A stretch of DNA of 64,000 bases from Aeromicrobium massiliense JC14 (GCF_000312105.1 NZ_HE978637.1:248001-312000), one strand, 5' to 3'; counted from the first letter of the stretch, positions 7,701-15,926 are shown. Program-made: numbers and translations. Notes: a model not told the origin generated them from the letters alone.

Positions 7701-8399
7701 TCAGCCGGTGACGCCGAACTGCTCGACCCGGATCGCGTCCGCGCGCATGCCCGACTCCTGCAGCAGCCGCGTCGCGTAGGTGGCGAACCCGGGCGAGCCG
7801 CAGACGTACGCGACGTCGGCCTTCTCCACGAGCGGCGCGACCTCGTCCGGGTACGGCGGGGAGGCCACGCGGTCGCCGAGGTTCTCGCGGGTGAGCGCGG
7901 TGAACGCGCCGTTGCGGTTCAGCTCGGCGAAGTACGGCAGCTGGGTGCGGGTGCGGCCGACGGCGACGACGCTCAGCCGGTCGTCCTGGCCGGTGCGCCG
8001 CGCGTACCGCTGCATCGCGACGAACGGCACGACGCCGGTGCCGCCGCCCACGCAGATCGCCCGCTCCTCGCCGTCCCAGACGAAGTAGCCGCCGATGGGG
8101 CCGCGCAGCTCCAGCACGTCGCCGATCTCCGCGACGTCGTGCAGGTGCCCCGACACCTCGCCGCCGGGCATGAGCTCGATCGCCAGCTCCAGCAGCGGGT
8201 CGTCGGGGTCGGACGCGACCGAGTACGAGCGCTGCGCGGTGTAGTCGTCGGGCGCGCGCAGGCGGACGACGTAGTGCTGGCCGGGCAGGTGGTCGGTGCG
8301 GTCCTCGACGTGCAGGCGCAGCCGGACCAGCCGCTCGCTGGGCTGGTCCTTCTCGATGATGCGGCCGGTCGTCCAGCCGCCGGTGGGCGGAGTGCTCAC
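7701..8399 (-). CDS. Ferredoxin-reductase-like FAD/NAD(P)H oxidoreductase
   Basis: A 232-residue flavoprotein with an FAD-binding barrel (RSYS motif near residue 70) and an NAD(P)-binding domain (GGGTGVVPF, then AYVCGSPGF). There is no 2Fe-2S ferredoxin domain. Its GTG start overlaps the stop of the upstream sulfite-oxidase-like gene (GTGA), so the two are co-translated, and I infer that it delivers electrons to or takes them from that molybdoenzyme. The pairing of a YuiH-type molybdoprotein with such a reductase is seen in other actinobacteria, as far as I recall. The acceptor or substrate of the pair is unknown. Confidence 0.85.
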   Translation of the reverse strand: MSTPPTGGWTTGRIIEKDQPSERLVRLRLHVEDRTDHLPGQHYVVRLRAPDDYTAQRSYSVASDPDDPLLELAIELMPGGEVSGHLHDVAEIGDVLELRGPIGGYFVWDGEERAICVGGGTGVVPFVAMQRYARRTGQDDRLSVVAVGRTRTQLPYFAELNRNGAFTALTRENLGDRVASPPYPDEVAPLVEKADVAYVCGSPGFATYATRLLQESGMRADAIRVEQFGVTG

Positions 8400-9007
8400 G
8401 GGTCTCCCTGGTAGCGCTGCTCGAGCCACGGGTCGCCGCGGTCGTGGTAGCCGTTGCGCTCCCAGAAGCCGGGCTGGTCCCTGGCCATCAGCTCCAGCCG
8501 GGTGACCCACTTGGCCGACTTCCAGAAGTACAGGTGCGGGACGACGAGCCGCGCCGGGCCGCCGTGGTCGGGCGTCAGCGGCTTGCCGTCGGCCTCCCAG
8601 GCCACCCACGCCTTGCCACCGGTGACGTCCTCGAGCGGCAGGTTGGTGGTGTAGCCGGTGGTCGAGTGGGCCATGACGTACGCGGCCTCGGGCAGCGGGC
8701 CGGCTGCCTCGAGCAGGGTGTCGACGCTGACGCCGGCGAAGCTCATGTCGAGCCGCGACCACGTGGTGACGCAGTGGATGTCGCCCAGGTAGGTCGAGGG
8801 CGGCAGCTCGTGCGCCTCGTCCCAGGTCCAGGTCGTCGGACGCTCGACGAGGCCGTCGACGGTGATCGTCCACGCCTTCGGGTCCAGGTGCGGGGTGACC
8901 TCGGCGGTCAGCGTGGGCCACGACGAACCGGTGTCGTACTGGCCGGGCGGCAGGCGGTCGGGCCGCTCGGGGCGGCGCCGGCCGATGAAGCCTCGGGTCA
9001 CGGGCAT
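8396..9007 (-). CDS. Sulfite-oxidase-like molybdopterin oxidoreductase
   Basis: A 203-residue protein of the sulfite oxidase/YuiH fold. The molybdenum-ligand Cys lies in DIHCVTTWSR, and other cofactor contacts are in DHGGPARLVVPHLYFWKSAKW. It carries no Tat signal peptide, so it is expected to be cytoplasmic, unlike MsrP. The likely reaction is an oxygen-atom transfer, with the adjoining flavin reductase as redox partner. The ATG at 9007 lies six bases after TAGGCT, suggesting a leaderless message for the two-gene operon. Confidence 0.85.
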   Translation of the reverse strand: MPVTRGFIGRRRPERPDRLPPGQYDTGSSWPTLTAEVTPHLDPKAWTITVDGLVERPTTWTWDEAHELPPSTYLGDIHCVTTWSRLDMSFAGVSVDTLLEAAGPLPEAAYVMAHSTTGYTTNLPLEDVTGGKAWVAWEADGKPLTPDHGGPARLVVPHLYFWKSAKWVTRLELMARDQPGFWERNGYHDRGDPWLEQRYQGDP

Positions 9008-9013
9008 GGGCCC

Positions 9014-9019
9014 AGCCTA
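9014..9019 (-). promoter_or_regulatory. -10 hexamer TAGGCT of a leaderless promoter
   Basis: On the minus strand, six bases before the ATG at 9007. Confidence 0.5.
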
Positions 9020-9064
9020 GGACCGTCCCCCGACCAGCTCACCCCAGCCCCGCGTTGCCGAGAT

Positions 9065-9115
9065 GTGTGAAGGAATCGACCACGTTCCGTCCCGAGGTGG
9101 TTCATTCCTTCACAC
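9065..9115. repeat. Long intergenic inverted repeat
   Basis: Arms of 19 bases (GTGTGAAGGAAT plus CGACCAC, against GTGGTTC plus ATTCCTTCACAC), 12 of them perfect at the outer end, with a 13-base loop. It lies between two minus-strand units and could terminate the upstream hydrolase gene or be a repeat element. Confidence 0.7.
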
Positions 9116-9147
9116 TTCGCGGCGGAGCCGGGGGCGGGTGAGGTCCG

Positions 9148-9987
9148 TCAGTGGTCGGCGAGGAAGGGGAGCCAGGCCGCGGCCAAGGCCTCGGGGTTCT
9201 CGATCGCGGGGGAGTGGGCGCTGTCGGGCACGACGTGCACCTGCGTGCCGTAGCGGCGGGCCATCTCGTCCTGGACGTCGAACGGCCACGCGTCGTCGTC
9301 GGCCCCGCGGGCCACGAAGACCGGCAGGCCGGACTTCTGCGCCGCCTCGACCAGGTCGGGCGCCTCGAGCAGGTGGACGGTCATGGCCCGCAGCGACGCG
9401 ACGGCGTTCGAGACGAACTTGCGCCGGGTGAACTCCTCGACGTCGGCGGGCTGCTCGTCGCGTCCGCGCGCGGCCTGCAGCTGGCCGTAGACCTCCTCGA
9501 GCGAGTCGCGGTCGAGCACCTCGACGAGGTGCGACAGCGGACGCTGCGGGTCCTCGCCCAGCGCGCCCGGGCCGGTGCACAGCAGCGTGAGCGAGCGCCA
9601 GGCCTCGGGCTGGGCCGCGGCCGCGGTCTGGGCGACGAGCCCGCCGAACGAGTGGCCCAGCAGGTGCACGGGGCCCGCACCGGCCGACTCGGCGACCGCG
9701 ACGGCGTCCTCGGCGAACCCGGCCAGCGTGTAGTCGTCCTCGGGCAGGCCGGTGGTCTCCAGCTGGCCGCGCTGGTCGTAGGCGGTGGCGCTGAAGCCGG
9801 CCGCGCGCAGCAGCGGCAGCAGCGGCGCGAAGTCCTCCTTGCTACCGGTCCAGCCGGGCACGAGGACGACGTGCGCGGTCGGGACGTCCTCGGGCTCGGT
9901 GGCCAGGGCGGCGAACGTGCCGCGCGAGGTGGCGAGCGAGACCGGGACGACGTGCTCGGGCAGGCGGAGCGTGCGCGGCGTGCTCAT
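9148..9987 (-). CDS. Alpha/beta hydrolase
   Basis: A 279-residue alpha/beta hydrolase. The nucleophile elbow is GHSFGG, the oxyanion region is GWTGSKED, the acid lies in ARGADDDAWP, and the catalytic His is in DSAHSPAIENP. The protein has a short cap and no signal peptide. The ATG at 9987 overlaps the stop of the upstream SDR gene (ATGA), so the two form an operon. The substrate is unknown; the SDR next door suggests small-molecule or lipid metabolism. Confidence 0.85.
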   Translation of the reverse strand: MSTPRTLRLPEHVVPVSLATSRGTFAALATEPEDVPTAHVVLVPGWTGSKEDFAPLLPLLRAAGFSATAYDQRGQLETTGLPEDDYTLAGFAEDAVAVAESAGAGPVHLLGHSFGGLVAQTAAAAQPEAWRSLTLLCTGPGALGEDPQRPLSHLVEVLDRDSLEEVYGQLQAARGRDEQPADVEEFTRRKFVSNAVASLRAMTVHLLEAPDLVEAAQKSGLPVFVARGADDDAWPFDVQDEMARRYGTQVHVVPDSAHSPAIENPEALAAAWLPFLADH

Positions 9988-10739
9988 CGGCCCCGCCTCG
10001 CGGCCCGCGCCACCAGCGGCGCCGGCGCGTGCCGGGCGAGCGCGCCGAGCACCTTGTAGCGCAGCGACGGCACCGAGACCGGTTTGCCCTTGTCGAGGTC
10101 GTCCAGCGAGGCGCGCACGACCTTGGGGGCCTTGAGCCACATCCAGCGCGGCACGGTGCTGACGTCCGCGCCCATGCGCTGGTGGAACTCGGTGCGCACG
10201 AAGCCGGGGCACACCGCGGTGACCTGCAGGCCGGCGTCGGCGTACTGCCAGCTCATCCAGCGCGTCAGGTTCAGCAGCCACGCCTTGTGCGCGGAGTAGG
10301 CGCCCCGCGGCGTCCAGGCCGCGACGCTGCAGACGTTGAGGATCTGGCCGCGCCCGCGTCCGGTCATCGCCTTGATCGCGGCGTCGCTCAGGTGCATGGG
10401 GGCGCGGACGAGCAGGTCGAGCTGACGGTCCTCGTCGGCGACGTCGGTGGTGCCGAACCAGCCGGCCAGCGAGGCGCCGGCGTTGTTGACCAGCAGGTCG
10501 ACCGGGCGGGCGTTGGAGCGCACCAGGCCGGCGGCGAGGTCGATGCCCTCGGACGTCGCGAGGTCGGCCGCCTGCACGTCGACCTCGACCCGGTGGTCGC
10601 GGCGGAGCTCGGCGGCGAGGGCGTCCAGCCGGGCCTGGTCGCGTGACACGAGCACGAGGTCGTAGCCCCGACGGGCCAGCTCGAGGGCGTACGCACGGCC
10701 GAGGCCGGCCGTGGGACCGGTGACGAGAGCACGGGGCAT
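9984..10739 (-). CDS. Short-chain dehydrogenase/reductase
   Basis: A 251-residue classical SDR. The Rossmann motif reads TGPTAGLG, NNAG follows in the fourth strand, and the active site has Ser in VCSVAAW and YSAHK. It uses NAD(P)H on an unknown alcohol or ketone. The ATG at 10739 follows CATGCT by six bases on the minus strand, so it is probably leaderless. It is the first gene of a two-gene operon with the alpha/beta hydrolase. Confidence 0.88.
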   Translation of the reverse strand: MPRALVTGPTAGLGRAYALELARRGYDLVLVSRDQARLDALAAELRRDHRVEVDVQAADLATSEGIDLAAGLVRSNARPVDLLVNNAGASLAGWFGTTDVADEDRQLDLLVRAPMHLSDAAIKAMTGRGRGQILNVCSVAAWTPRGAYSAHKAWLLNLTRWMSWQYADAGLQVTAVCPGFVRTEFHQRMGADVSTVPRWMWLKAPKVVRASLDDLDKGKPVSVPSLRYKVLGALARHAPAPLVARAARRGR

Positions 10740-10745
10740 GCGCTC

Positions 10746-10751
10746 AGCATG
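10746..10751 (-). promoter_or_regulatory. -10 hexamer CATGCT of a leaderless promoter (SDR)
   Basis: Minus strand, six bases before the ATG at 10739; faces the ParA promoter about 40 bp away. Confidence 0.45.
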
Positions 10752-10789
10752 CCACGGCGAGACTCGCCCAGGAGGGCGCCCGTCGGTGG

Positions 10790-10795
10790 CATGCT
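10790..10795 (+). promoter_or_regulatory. -10 hexamer CATGCT of a leaderless promoter (ParA-like gene)
   Basis: Plus strand, six bases before the ATG at 10802. Confidence 0.45.
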
Positions 10796-10801
10796 GGGGC
10801 C

Positions 10802-11572
10802 ATGACGACGACGCTGGCCGTGGCCAACCAGAAGGGCGGCGTCGGCAAGACCACGACGGTCGCCTCGCTGGGCATCGCGCTCGTCGAGCGGGGCCTGCGG
10901 GTGCTGCTGGTCGACCTGGACCCGCAGGGCGGGCTCACCTTCTCGCTCGGCATCGACCCCGAGGACGTCGAGCTCACCGCGGGCGATGTCATGCTCGGCC
11001 GGCGCCCGGTCACCGACGCCCTGGTGGTCACCGACGAGGGCGTCCACCTGCTGCCGTCCAGCATCGCGATGACCCGCGCCGAGGAGCAGCTGGTCGGCCG
11101 CACGGGCCGCGAGCGCCGGCTCTCGGTCGCGCTCGACACCGTCGCCGCCGACTACGACTGGATCCTGGTCGACTGCCCGCCGACCCTCGGCGTGCTGACC
11201 GTCGGCGCGCTCGCCGCCGCCGACGAGGTGCTGGTGCCGCTGCAGTGCGAGACGCTCTCGCACCGCGGCGTCGGCCAGCTGCTCGACACCATCCACGACG
11301 TCCAGCAGCTGCTCAACCCGCGGCTGCACGTGCTCGGCGTCCTGCCGACGGCCTACGACGGACGCACCCGGCACGCCCGCGCCGTGCTCGAGACGATCGG
11401 CGAGACGTACGGCCTGGACGTGCTGGAGCCGGCCATCCCCAAGTCGGTGCGCTTCGCCGAGGCCCCGGCCATCGGCCGCTCGGTGCTCGGCACCGCGCCG
11501 CGGCACAAGGGCGCCGAGGCGTACCGCGCGGTCGCGGCCCGGCTCGTGGACCGCGCGCCGGCGACCGTCTGA
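10802..11572 (+). CDS. ParA-family ATPase (orphan)
   Basis: A 256-residue ParA/MinD-type ATPase. The deviant Walker A motif KGGVGKTT is near residue 11, with DLDPQGGLTFSLG and VDCPPTLGVLT following. It lacks the N-terminal DNA-binding extension of plasmid type Ia ParA proteins. No parB, parS-like palindrome or other partner is adjacent, so it is not the chromosomal segregation ParA (which sits near oriC). Orphan ParA proteins place various protein complexes in the cell; the cargo cannot be guessed here. The gene is probably leaderless and ends in a bidirectional terminator. Confidence 0.88.
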   Translation: MTTTLAVANQKGGVGKTTTVASLGIALVERGLRVLLVDLDPQGGLTFSLGIDPEDVELTAGDVMLGRRPVTDALVVTDEGVHLLPSSIAMTRAEEQLVGRTGRERRLSVALDTVAADYDWILVDCPPTLGVLTVGALAAADEVLVPLQCETLSHRGVGQLLDTIHDVQQLLNPRLHVLGVLPTAYDGRTRHARAVLETIGETYGLDVLEPAIPKSVRFAEAPAIGRSVLGTAPRHKGAEAYRAVAARLVDRAPATV

Positions 11573-11584
11573 CCCCTTGACGCA

Positions 11585-11619
11585 GCGAGCCCCCGGACCG
11601 TGACGGTCCGGGGGCTCGC
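11585..11619. terminator. Bidirectional terminator hairpin
   Basis: Perfect 15-bp arms (GCGAGCCCCCGGACC and complement) with a 5-base loop, between the convergent ParA and RNA helicase genes. Confidence 0.85.
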
Positions 11620-11632
11620 TCGCGTGCGGGTG

Positions 11633-13240
11633 CTACTCGGCCGAGGTGGCCTCGCCGCCGGTGGGCTGCTGGCCGCCCTCGAGCGGCGCGCCGCTGCGGG
11701 TGCGACGGCGACGCCGGCGACGGGCGCTCGTGCTGGTGCCCTCGCCGGACGGCTTGTCGCTCGCCTCGGCGCTCTCGGCGGCCTCGGCGCGCGGGGCGTC
11801 GCTGCGCTCTCCCTGCGGACGTCCGCCGCCGGAGCGACCACGGCCGCCGTCGCGACCGCCGTTGCCGCGGCCGCTGGAGCGTCCGCCCCGGTCGCCCTCG
11901 GTCTTGGGCTTGGGCTCACGCGGGGGAGCAGGCTTGAGCCGGCCCTTGGTGCCCGCGGGGATGCCCTGGTCGTGGAACAGGTGCTCGGACGTGGAGTAGG
12001 TCTCCTGCGGCTCGTCGAACGGCAGGTCCAGCTCCTTGTTGATCAGCTTCCAGCGCTGGATGTCGGCCCAGTCGACGAAGGTGATCGCGATGCCCGTGGC
12101 GCCGGCGCGGCCGGTACGGCCGATGCGGTGCACGTAGGTCTTGTGGTCCTCGGGGCACGTGTAGTTGATGACGTGCGTGACGTCCGCGACGTCGATGCCG
12201 CGCGCCGCCACGTCGGTGGCCACGAGGATGTCGACGCCGCCGTCGCGGAACTTCGTCAGGGCCTTCTCGCGGGCGCCCTGCGCCATGTCGCCGTGCAGCG
12301 GCGAGCACGGGAAGCCGCGCTCGGCCAGGTCGTCGGCGACGCGCTGCGCGGAGCGCTTCGTGCGCGTGAAGATGATGACCTTGCCGACGTTCTCGGCCTG
12401 CAGGATGCGGGCGACGACCTCGGGCTTGTCCATCTCGTGCGCCTGGTAGACGAACTGCGCCGTCGCGGGAACCGTCTGGTTCTCCTCGGTCGACTCGGCG
12501 CGGATGTTCATCGGGTGGCGCATGTGCTTGCGGGCCAGCGAGACGATCGCGCCCGGCATCGTGGCCGAGAACAGCAGCGTCTGACGCAGCTCGGGGGTCT
12601 TGGCCAGGATCGACTCGACGTCGGGCAGGAAGCCCAGGTCGAGCATCTCGTCGGCCTCGTCCAGCACGATCGACTTCACGTGCGACAGGTCGAGGTGGCC
12701 GCGGTTGGCCAGGTCGAGCACGCGGCCGGGGGTGCCGACGACGATCTCGACGCCGCGCTCCAGCGCCTCGAGCTGCGGCTCGTACGGCACGCCGCCGTAG
12801 ATGACGAGGTTGCGGGTGCCGCGCTTGGCCGACGCCGTCTCGACGTCCTTGAACACCTGGATGGTGAGCTCGCGCGTGGGCGTGATGATGAGCGCCTGCG
12901 GCTTGCCGGGGGCGGCGAGCTGCTCGAAGTCGGGGTCGTGCGGGGCGACGGTGCGCTGGATGACGGGGATCGCGAAGGCGAAGGTCTTGCCGGTGCCGGT
13001 ACGGGCCTGGCCGATGAGGTCGGTGCCCATGAGGGCCACCGAGAGGGTCATCTCCTGGATGGGGAAGGGCTTCTCGATGCCCTTCTCGGCGAGCGCGTCG
13101 GCGATCTCGGGCAGGACGCCCAGGTCTCGGAACGTGGTGATGGCTCTACTCGAATTCTTGAGGAGTTCAGGATGTGTTCGAGGCCATGCTACGCGCGGAG
13201 GCCGGAAACCCGGGCCTCGACGCCCCGGACGGGTCCGCAC
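11633..13240 (-). CDS. DEAD-box ATP-dependent RNA helicase
   Basis: All helicase motifs are present: the Q motif with PFPIQ, ARTGTGKT, PTRELT, TPGRVLD, DEAD, SATMP, HGDMAQGARE, ATDVAARGIDV and HRIGRTGRAG. The C-terminal tail is rich in Arg/Gly (RGGRSSGRGNGGRDGG) and ends in an Arg cluster, as in RNA-chaperone helicases of actinobacteria. It likely unwinds structured RNA during ribosome assembly or cold growth. The start is unclear: the conserved protein begins near ITTFRDLGV (about 13142), where the codon is ATC. The only standard in-frame start upstream is a GTG at 13240, which adds 33 poorly convincing residues. I give the longest form. Confidence 0.9.
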   Translation of the reverse strand: MRTRPGRRGPGFRPPRVAWPRTHPELLKNSSRAITTFRDLGVLPEIADALAEKGIEKPFPIQEMTLSVALMGTDLIGQARTGTGKTFAFAIPVIQRTVAPHDPDFEQLAAPGKPQALIITPTRELTIQVFKDVETASAKRGTRNLVIYGGVPYEPQLEALERGVEIVVGTPGRVLDLANRGHLDLSHVKSIVLDEADEMLDLGFLPDVESILAKTPELRQTLLFSATMPGAIVSLARKHMRHPMNIRAESTEENQTVPATAQFVYQAHEMDKPEVVARILQAENVGKVIIFTRTKRSAQRVADDLAERGFPCSPLHGDMAQGAREKALTKFRDGGVDILVATDVAARGIDVADVTHVINYTCPEDHKTYVHRIGRTGRAGATGIAITFVDWADIQRWKLINKELDLPFDEPQETYSTSEHLFHDQGIPAGTKGRLKPAPPREPKPKTEGDRGGRSSGRGNGGRDGGRGRSGGGRPQGERSDAPRAEAAESAEASDKPSGEGTSTSARRRRRRRTRSGAPLEGGQQPTGGEATSAE

Positions 13241-13266
13241 GGACGCGTCCGAGGCGCGGCTCTCGG

Positions 13267-13272
13267 TACGCT
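13267..13272 (+). promoter_or_regulatory. -10 hexamer TACGCT of a leaderless promoter
   Basis: Six bases before the ATG at 13279. Confidence 0.5.
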
Positions 13273-13278
13273 GCGGCC

Positions 13279-13986
13279 ATGGCTCTCTCGAAGCGTGACG
13301 CGTCCGGCAAGGGCTCCGCCCTGGACGACCCGACGTACCGCAGCGGCGTCGTCGAGCTGCTCAGCCTGCTGGCCTACGGCGAGATCAGCGCCGTCGAGCA
13401 GCTCGCCCAGGACGGCCGCATGGCGCCCGACCTGCGGAGCCGGGTCGAGGTCGCCGCGCTCGCCGCCGCCGAGTTCGACCACTTCCAGCAGCTGCGCGAC
13501 CGGCTCGTCGAGATGGGCGTCGACCCGTACGAGTCGATGAAGCCGTTCGAGGCGATCTTCCAGCGCTACCACGCCAAGACCCAGCCGTCGGACTACTACG
13601 AGAGCCTGCTCAAGGCGTACGTCGGCGACGGCCTGGCCTCGGACTTCTACCGCGAGGTCGCGGCGTTCCTGGAGACGTCCACGCGCGACCTGGTCGTGTC
13701 CACGCTCAGCGGCACCGCCCACTCGCAGTTCGTCGTCGACACCGTCCGCGCGGGCATCGAGCAGGACCCGAAGATCGCCGGACGCCTCGCGCTGTGGTCG
13801 CGCCGGCTCATGGGCGAGGCGCTCAGCCAGGCCCAGACCGTGGTGGCCGAGCGGGACGCGCTCGCCGCCGTGCTGGTCGGCGGCGTCGACGTGCCCGGCA
13901 TGGACCTGGCCGCGATCGGCCGGATGTTCGCGCGCATCACCGAGGCCCACACCAAGCGCATGGAGCGCCTCGGTCTCGCCGCCTAG
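13279..13986 (+). CDS. Ferritin-like / MiaE-like hydroxylase-fold protein
   Basis: A 235-residue, largely helical protein of the ferritin-like fold. Paired Glu and His residues spaced for a di-metal site occur in YGEISAVEQLA, AAAEFDHFQQL and GTAHSQFVVD, resembling the tRNA-(ms2io6A)-hydroxylase group. It is the neighbour of the DEAD-box helicase, as Rv3210c neighbours Rv3211 in M. tuberculosis. The reaction is unknown. The message seems leaderless, and a near-perfect hairpin follows the stop. Confidence 0.75.
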   Translation: MALSKRDASGKGSALDDPTYRSGVVELLSLLAYGEISAVEQLAQDGRMAPDLRSRVEVAALAAAEFDHFQQLRDRLVEMGVDPYESMKPFEAIFQRYHAKTQPSDYYESLLKAYVGDGLASDFYREVAAFLETSTRDLVVSTLSGTAHSQFVVDTVRAGIEQDPKIAGRLALWSRRLMGEALSQAQTVVAERDALAAVLVGGVDVPGMDLAAIGRMFARITEAHTKRMERLGLAA

Positions 13987-13997
13987 GCCGCAGACGA

Positions 13998-14036
13998 CAC
14001 GAGCCTGCCGGGAGCGGTGCTCCCAGCAGGCTCGTG
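13998..14036. terminator. Bidirectional terminator hairpin
   Basis: Arms of 18 bases (CACGAGCCTGCCGGGAGC against its complement) with one wobble and a 3-base loop, between convergent genes. Confidence 0.85.
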
Positions 14037-14071
14037 CTGCGTCGATGGGGCTCGAGGCCCCGGTCAGCGGG

Positions 14072-14314
14072 TCAGGCGTTCAGGCCGGCCGCGAAGCCGA
14101 CCTTGGGACGTCCGGCCTCGGACGTGAAGTACAGGTAGGCGACCTTGTCGGCCGGCACGGCCACGGTGTGGCCCTTGGGATCGGTCAGGGAGAAGACCTT
14201 GGAGTCGGCGATCGCCGTCTCCAGCAGGCTCAGCAGAGCCTCGGGGGTCTCCTCGGTCTCGACGGACAGCTCACGGGCGGCGTTCTGGACGCCGATCTTG
14301 ACCTCCACGGTCAT
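14072..14314 (-). CDS. DUF3107 family protein
   Basis: An 80-residue acidic protein of the DUF3107 family, found next to a TetR gene throughout actinobacteria (TB9.4 is the M. tuberculosis example as I recall). It has no known biochemical role. It starts with an ATG preceded by GGAGAGGA, and its ATG overlaps the TetR stop (ATGA), so the pair is co-translated. The sequence ends with the motif GRPKVGFAAGLNA. Confidence 0.8.
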   Translation of the reverse strand: MTVEVKIGVQNAARELSVETEETPEALLSLLETAIADSKVFSLTDPKGHTVAVPADKVAYLYFTSEAGRPKVGFAAGLNA

Positions 14315-14952
14315 TCCTCTCCTCGGTCTGAGTTCTCGGGGTCGCGCGGGAAGCCGCCGATGCCGCGCCAGGCGAGACCGGCAGCCAGCTGGACGGCCTG
14401 CTCCTTGCTGAGCTCGGAGCGGGTGTCGAGCCACGTGCGGGCTCCCACGTGCCCCATGCCCACCAGGCTGACAGCCAGCTGGTGAGCGGCGGCTCCGGGC
14501 AGGCCGGTGTCCTCGCGGATCACCTCGGCGATGGCCGCCGCGGAGTCCTCGATGACGCCGTCGACGAGCCGGCGCACGGCCGGGTCGTTGGTCAGGTCCG
14601 ACTCGAACACGAGCCGGAAGGCCGCGCCCTGGTCGGCGACGTAGTCGTACCAGAGCGCCATGGTCGCCTGGACGCGCTTGCGGTTGTCGGTGGTCGACGC
14701 CAGCGCGACGCGCACGCCCTGCACGACCTCCGCGCACGACGTCTCCAGCAGCGCCAGGTACAGCTCGAGCTTGCCGGGGAAGTGCTGGTACAGCACCGGC
14801 TTGCTCACCCCGGCGCGGTCGGCGATCTCGTCCATGGAGGCGGCGTGGTAGCCCTGCTCGACGAAGACACCGAGCGCGACCTCGAGCAGCTGGGCGCGCC
14901 GCTCGGTGCGCGGCATCCGGCCCGAGCGCGGACGAGAGGTGGTGTCAGTCAC
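14311..14952 (-). CDS. TetR-family transcriptional regulator
   Basis: A 213-residue TetR regulator. The helix-turn-helix lies at about residues 35-60 (MDEIADRAGVSKPVLYQHFPGK), followed by an all-helical ligand-binding domain with a GHVGARTWL block typical of the actinobacterial orthologue group linked to DUF3107 (Rv3208-like). The ligand is unknown. The GTG start follows TAGGAT by six bases. No palindrome is obvious at its own promoter. Confidence 0.9.
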   Translation of the reverse strand: MTDTTSRPRSGRMPRTERRAQLLEVALGVFVEQGYHAASMDEIADRAGVSKPVLYQHFPGKLELYLALLETSCAEVVQGVRVALASTTDNRKRVQATMALWYDYVADQGAAFRLVFESDLTNDPAVRRLVDGVIEDSAAAIAEVIREDTGLPGAAAHQLAVSLVGMGHVGARTWLDTRSELSKEQAVQLAAGLAWRGIGGFPRDPENSDRGEE

Positions 14953-14958
14953 GACGTG

Positions 14959-14964
14959 ATCCTA
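14959..14964 (-). promoter_or_regulatory. -10 hexamer TAGGAT of a leaderless promoter
   Basis: Minus strand, six bases before the GTG at 14952. Confidence 0.5.
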
Positions 14965-14993
14965 TCGGCCGGGGTCGGCCCGGCAGCGACGCC

Positions 14994-15926
14994 TCACGCA
15001 TGCACGTGGGGCGCGACCTCGGCGGCGACGAGCTCGAGGTGGTCGAGGTCGGCCAGGTCGAGCACCTGCAGGTACACCCGGCTGCTGCCGGTCGCGGCGT
15101 ACGCGTGCAGCTTCTCGACGACCTCCTCGGGCGTGCCGGCCAGGCCGTTCTCGCGCAGCTCGCCGACCTCGCGGCCGATGGCGGCGGCCCGGCGGGCGAT
15201 CTCGGCCTCGTCGGAGCCGACGCACAGCACGAGGGCGCTGGAGCGGACGAGCTCGCCGGGGTCGCGGCCGATCTCCTCGCAGGCGCGGGTCGTGCGCTCG
15301 AACATCACCCGGTTCGCCTCGACCGACCCGAACGGGACGTTGATCTCGGCCGCGTAGCGGGCGGCGAGGGCCGGGGTGCGGCGCTTGCCGTGGCCGCCGA
15401 TCAGCACCGGCGGGCCGGGACGCTGCGCCGGCTTGGGCAGCGCGGGGGAGTCGGTGAGCGAGTAGTGCGCGCCGGCGTGGTTGAACGTCTCGCCCTCGGG
15501 CGTGCCCCACAGGCCGGTCAGGATCGCCAGCTGCTCCTCGAGCCGGTCGAACCGCTCCTTGGTCTCGGGGAACGGGATGCCGTACGCGGTGTGCTCCTCG
15601 GCGAACCAGCCGGCGCCCAGCCCGAGCTCCACGCGGCCGCCGCTCATGCGGTCGACCTGGGCCACGGCGATGGCCAGCGGGCCGGGCAGGCGGAACGTCG
15701 CGGACGTCATGAGCGTCCCCAGCCGGATCGTGCTCGTCTCGCGGGCGAGGGCGGCCAGCGTGATCCACGCGTCCGACGGGCCGGGCAGGCCGTCGCCGCC
15801 CATCGTCAGGAAGTGGTCGGAGCGGAAGAAGGCGTCGAAGCCGAGCCGCTCGGCGGCCTGGGCCACGGCCAGGAGGTCCTCGTGGTCGGCCCCCTGCTGG
15901 GGCTCGGTGAAGATGCGCAGGTCCAT
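14994..15926 (-). CDS. LLM-class (F420/FMN-dependent) oxidoreductase
   Basis: A 310-residue luciferase-like monooxygenase fold protein. FRSDHFLTM, LGTLMTSATFRLPGPLA, GGRVELGLGAGWFAEEH and VLIGGHGKRRTPALAARYA are all hallmark blocks of the group that uses coenzyme F420. F420 use is inferred, not shown. Its substrate is unknown. The ATG at 15926 has a GGGAGA ribosome site. It diverges from moeZ across a 122-bp intergenic region. Confidence 0.88.
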   Translation of the reverse strand: MDLRIFTEPQQGADHEDLLAVAQAAERLGFDAFFRSDHFLTMGGDGLPGPSDAWITLAALARETSTIRLGTLMTSATFRLPGPLAIAVAQVDRMSGGRVELGLGAGWFAEEHTAYGIPFPETKERFDRLEEQLAILTGLWGTPEGETFNHAGAHYSLTDSPALPKPAQRPGPPVLIGGHGKRRTPALAARYAAEINVPFGSVEANRVMFERTTRACEEIGRDPGELVRSSALVLCVGSDEAEIARRAAAIGREVGELRENGLAGTPEEVVEKLHAYAATGSSRVYLQVLDLADLDHLELVAAEVAPHVHA

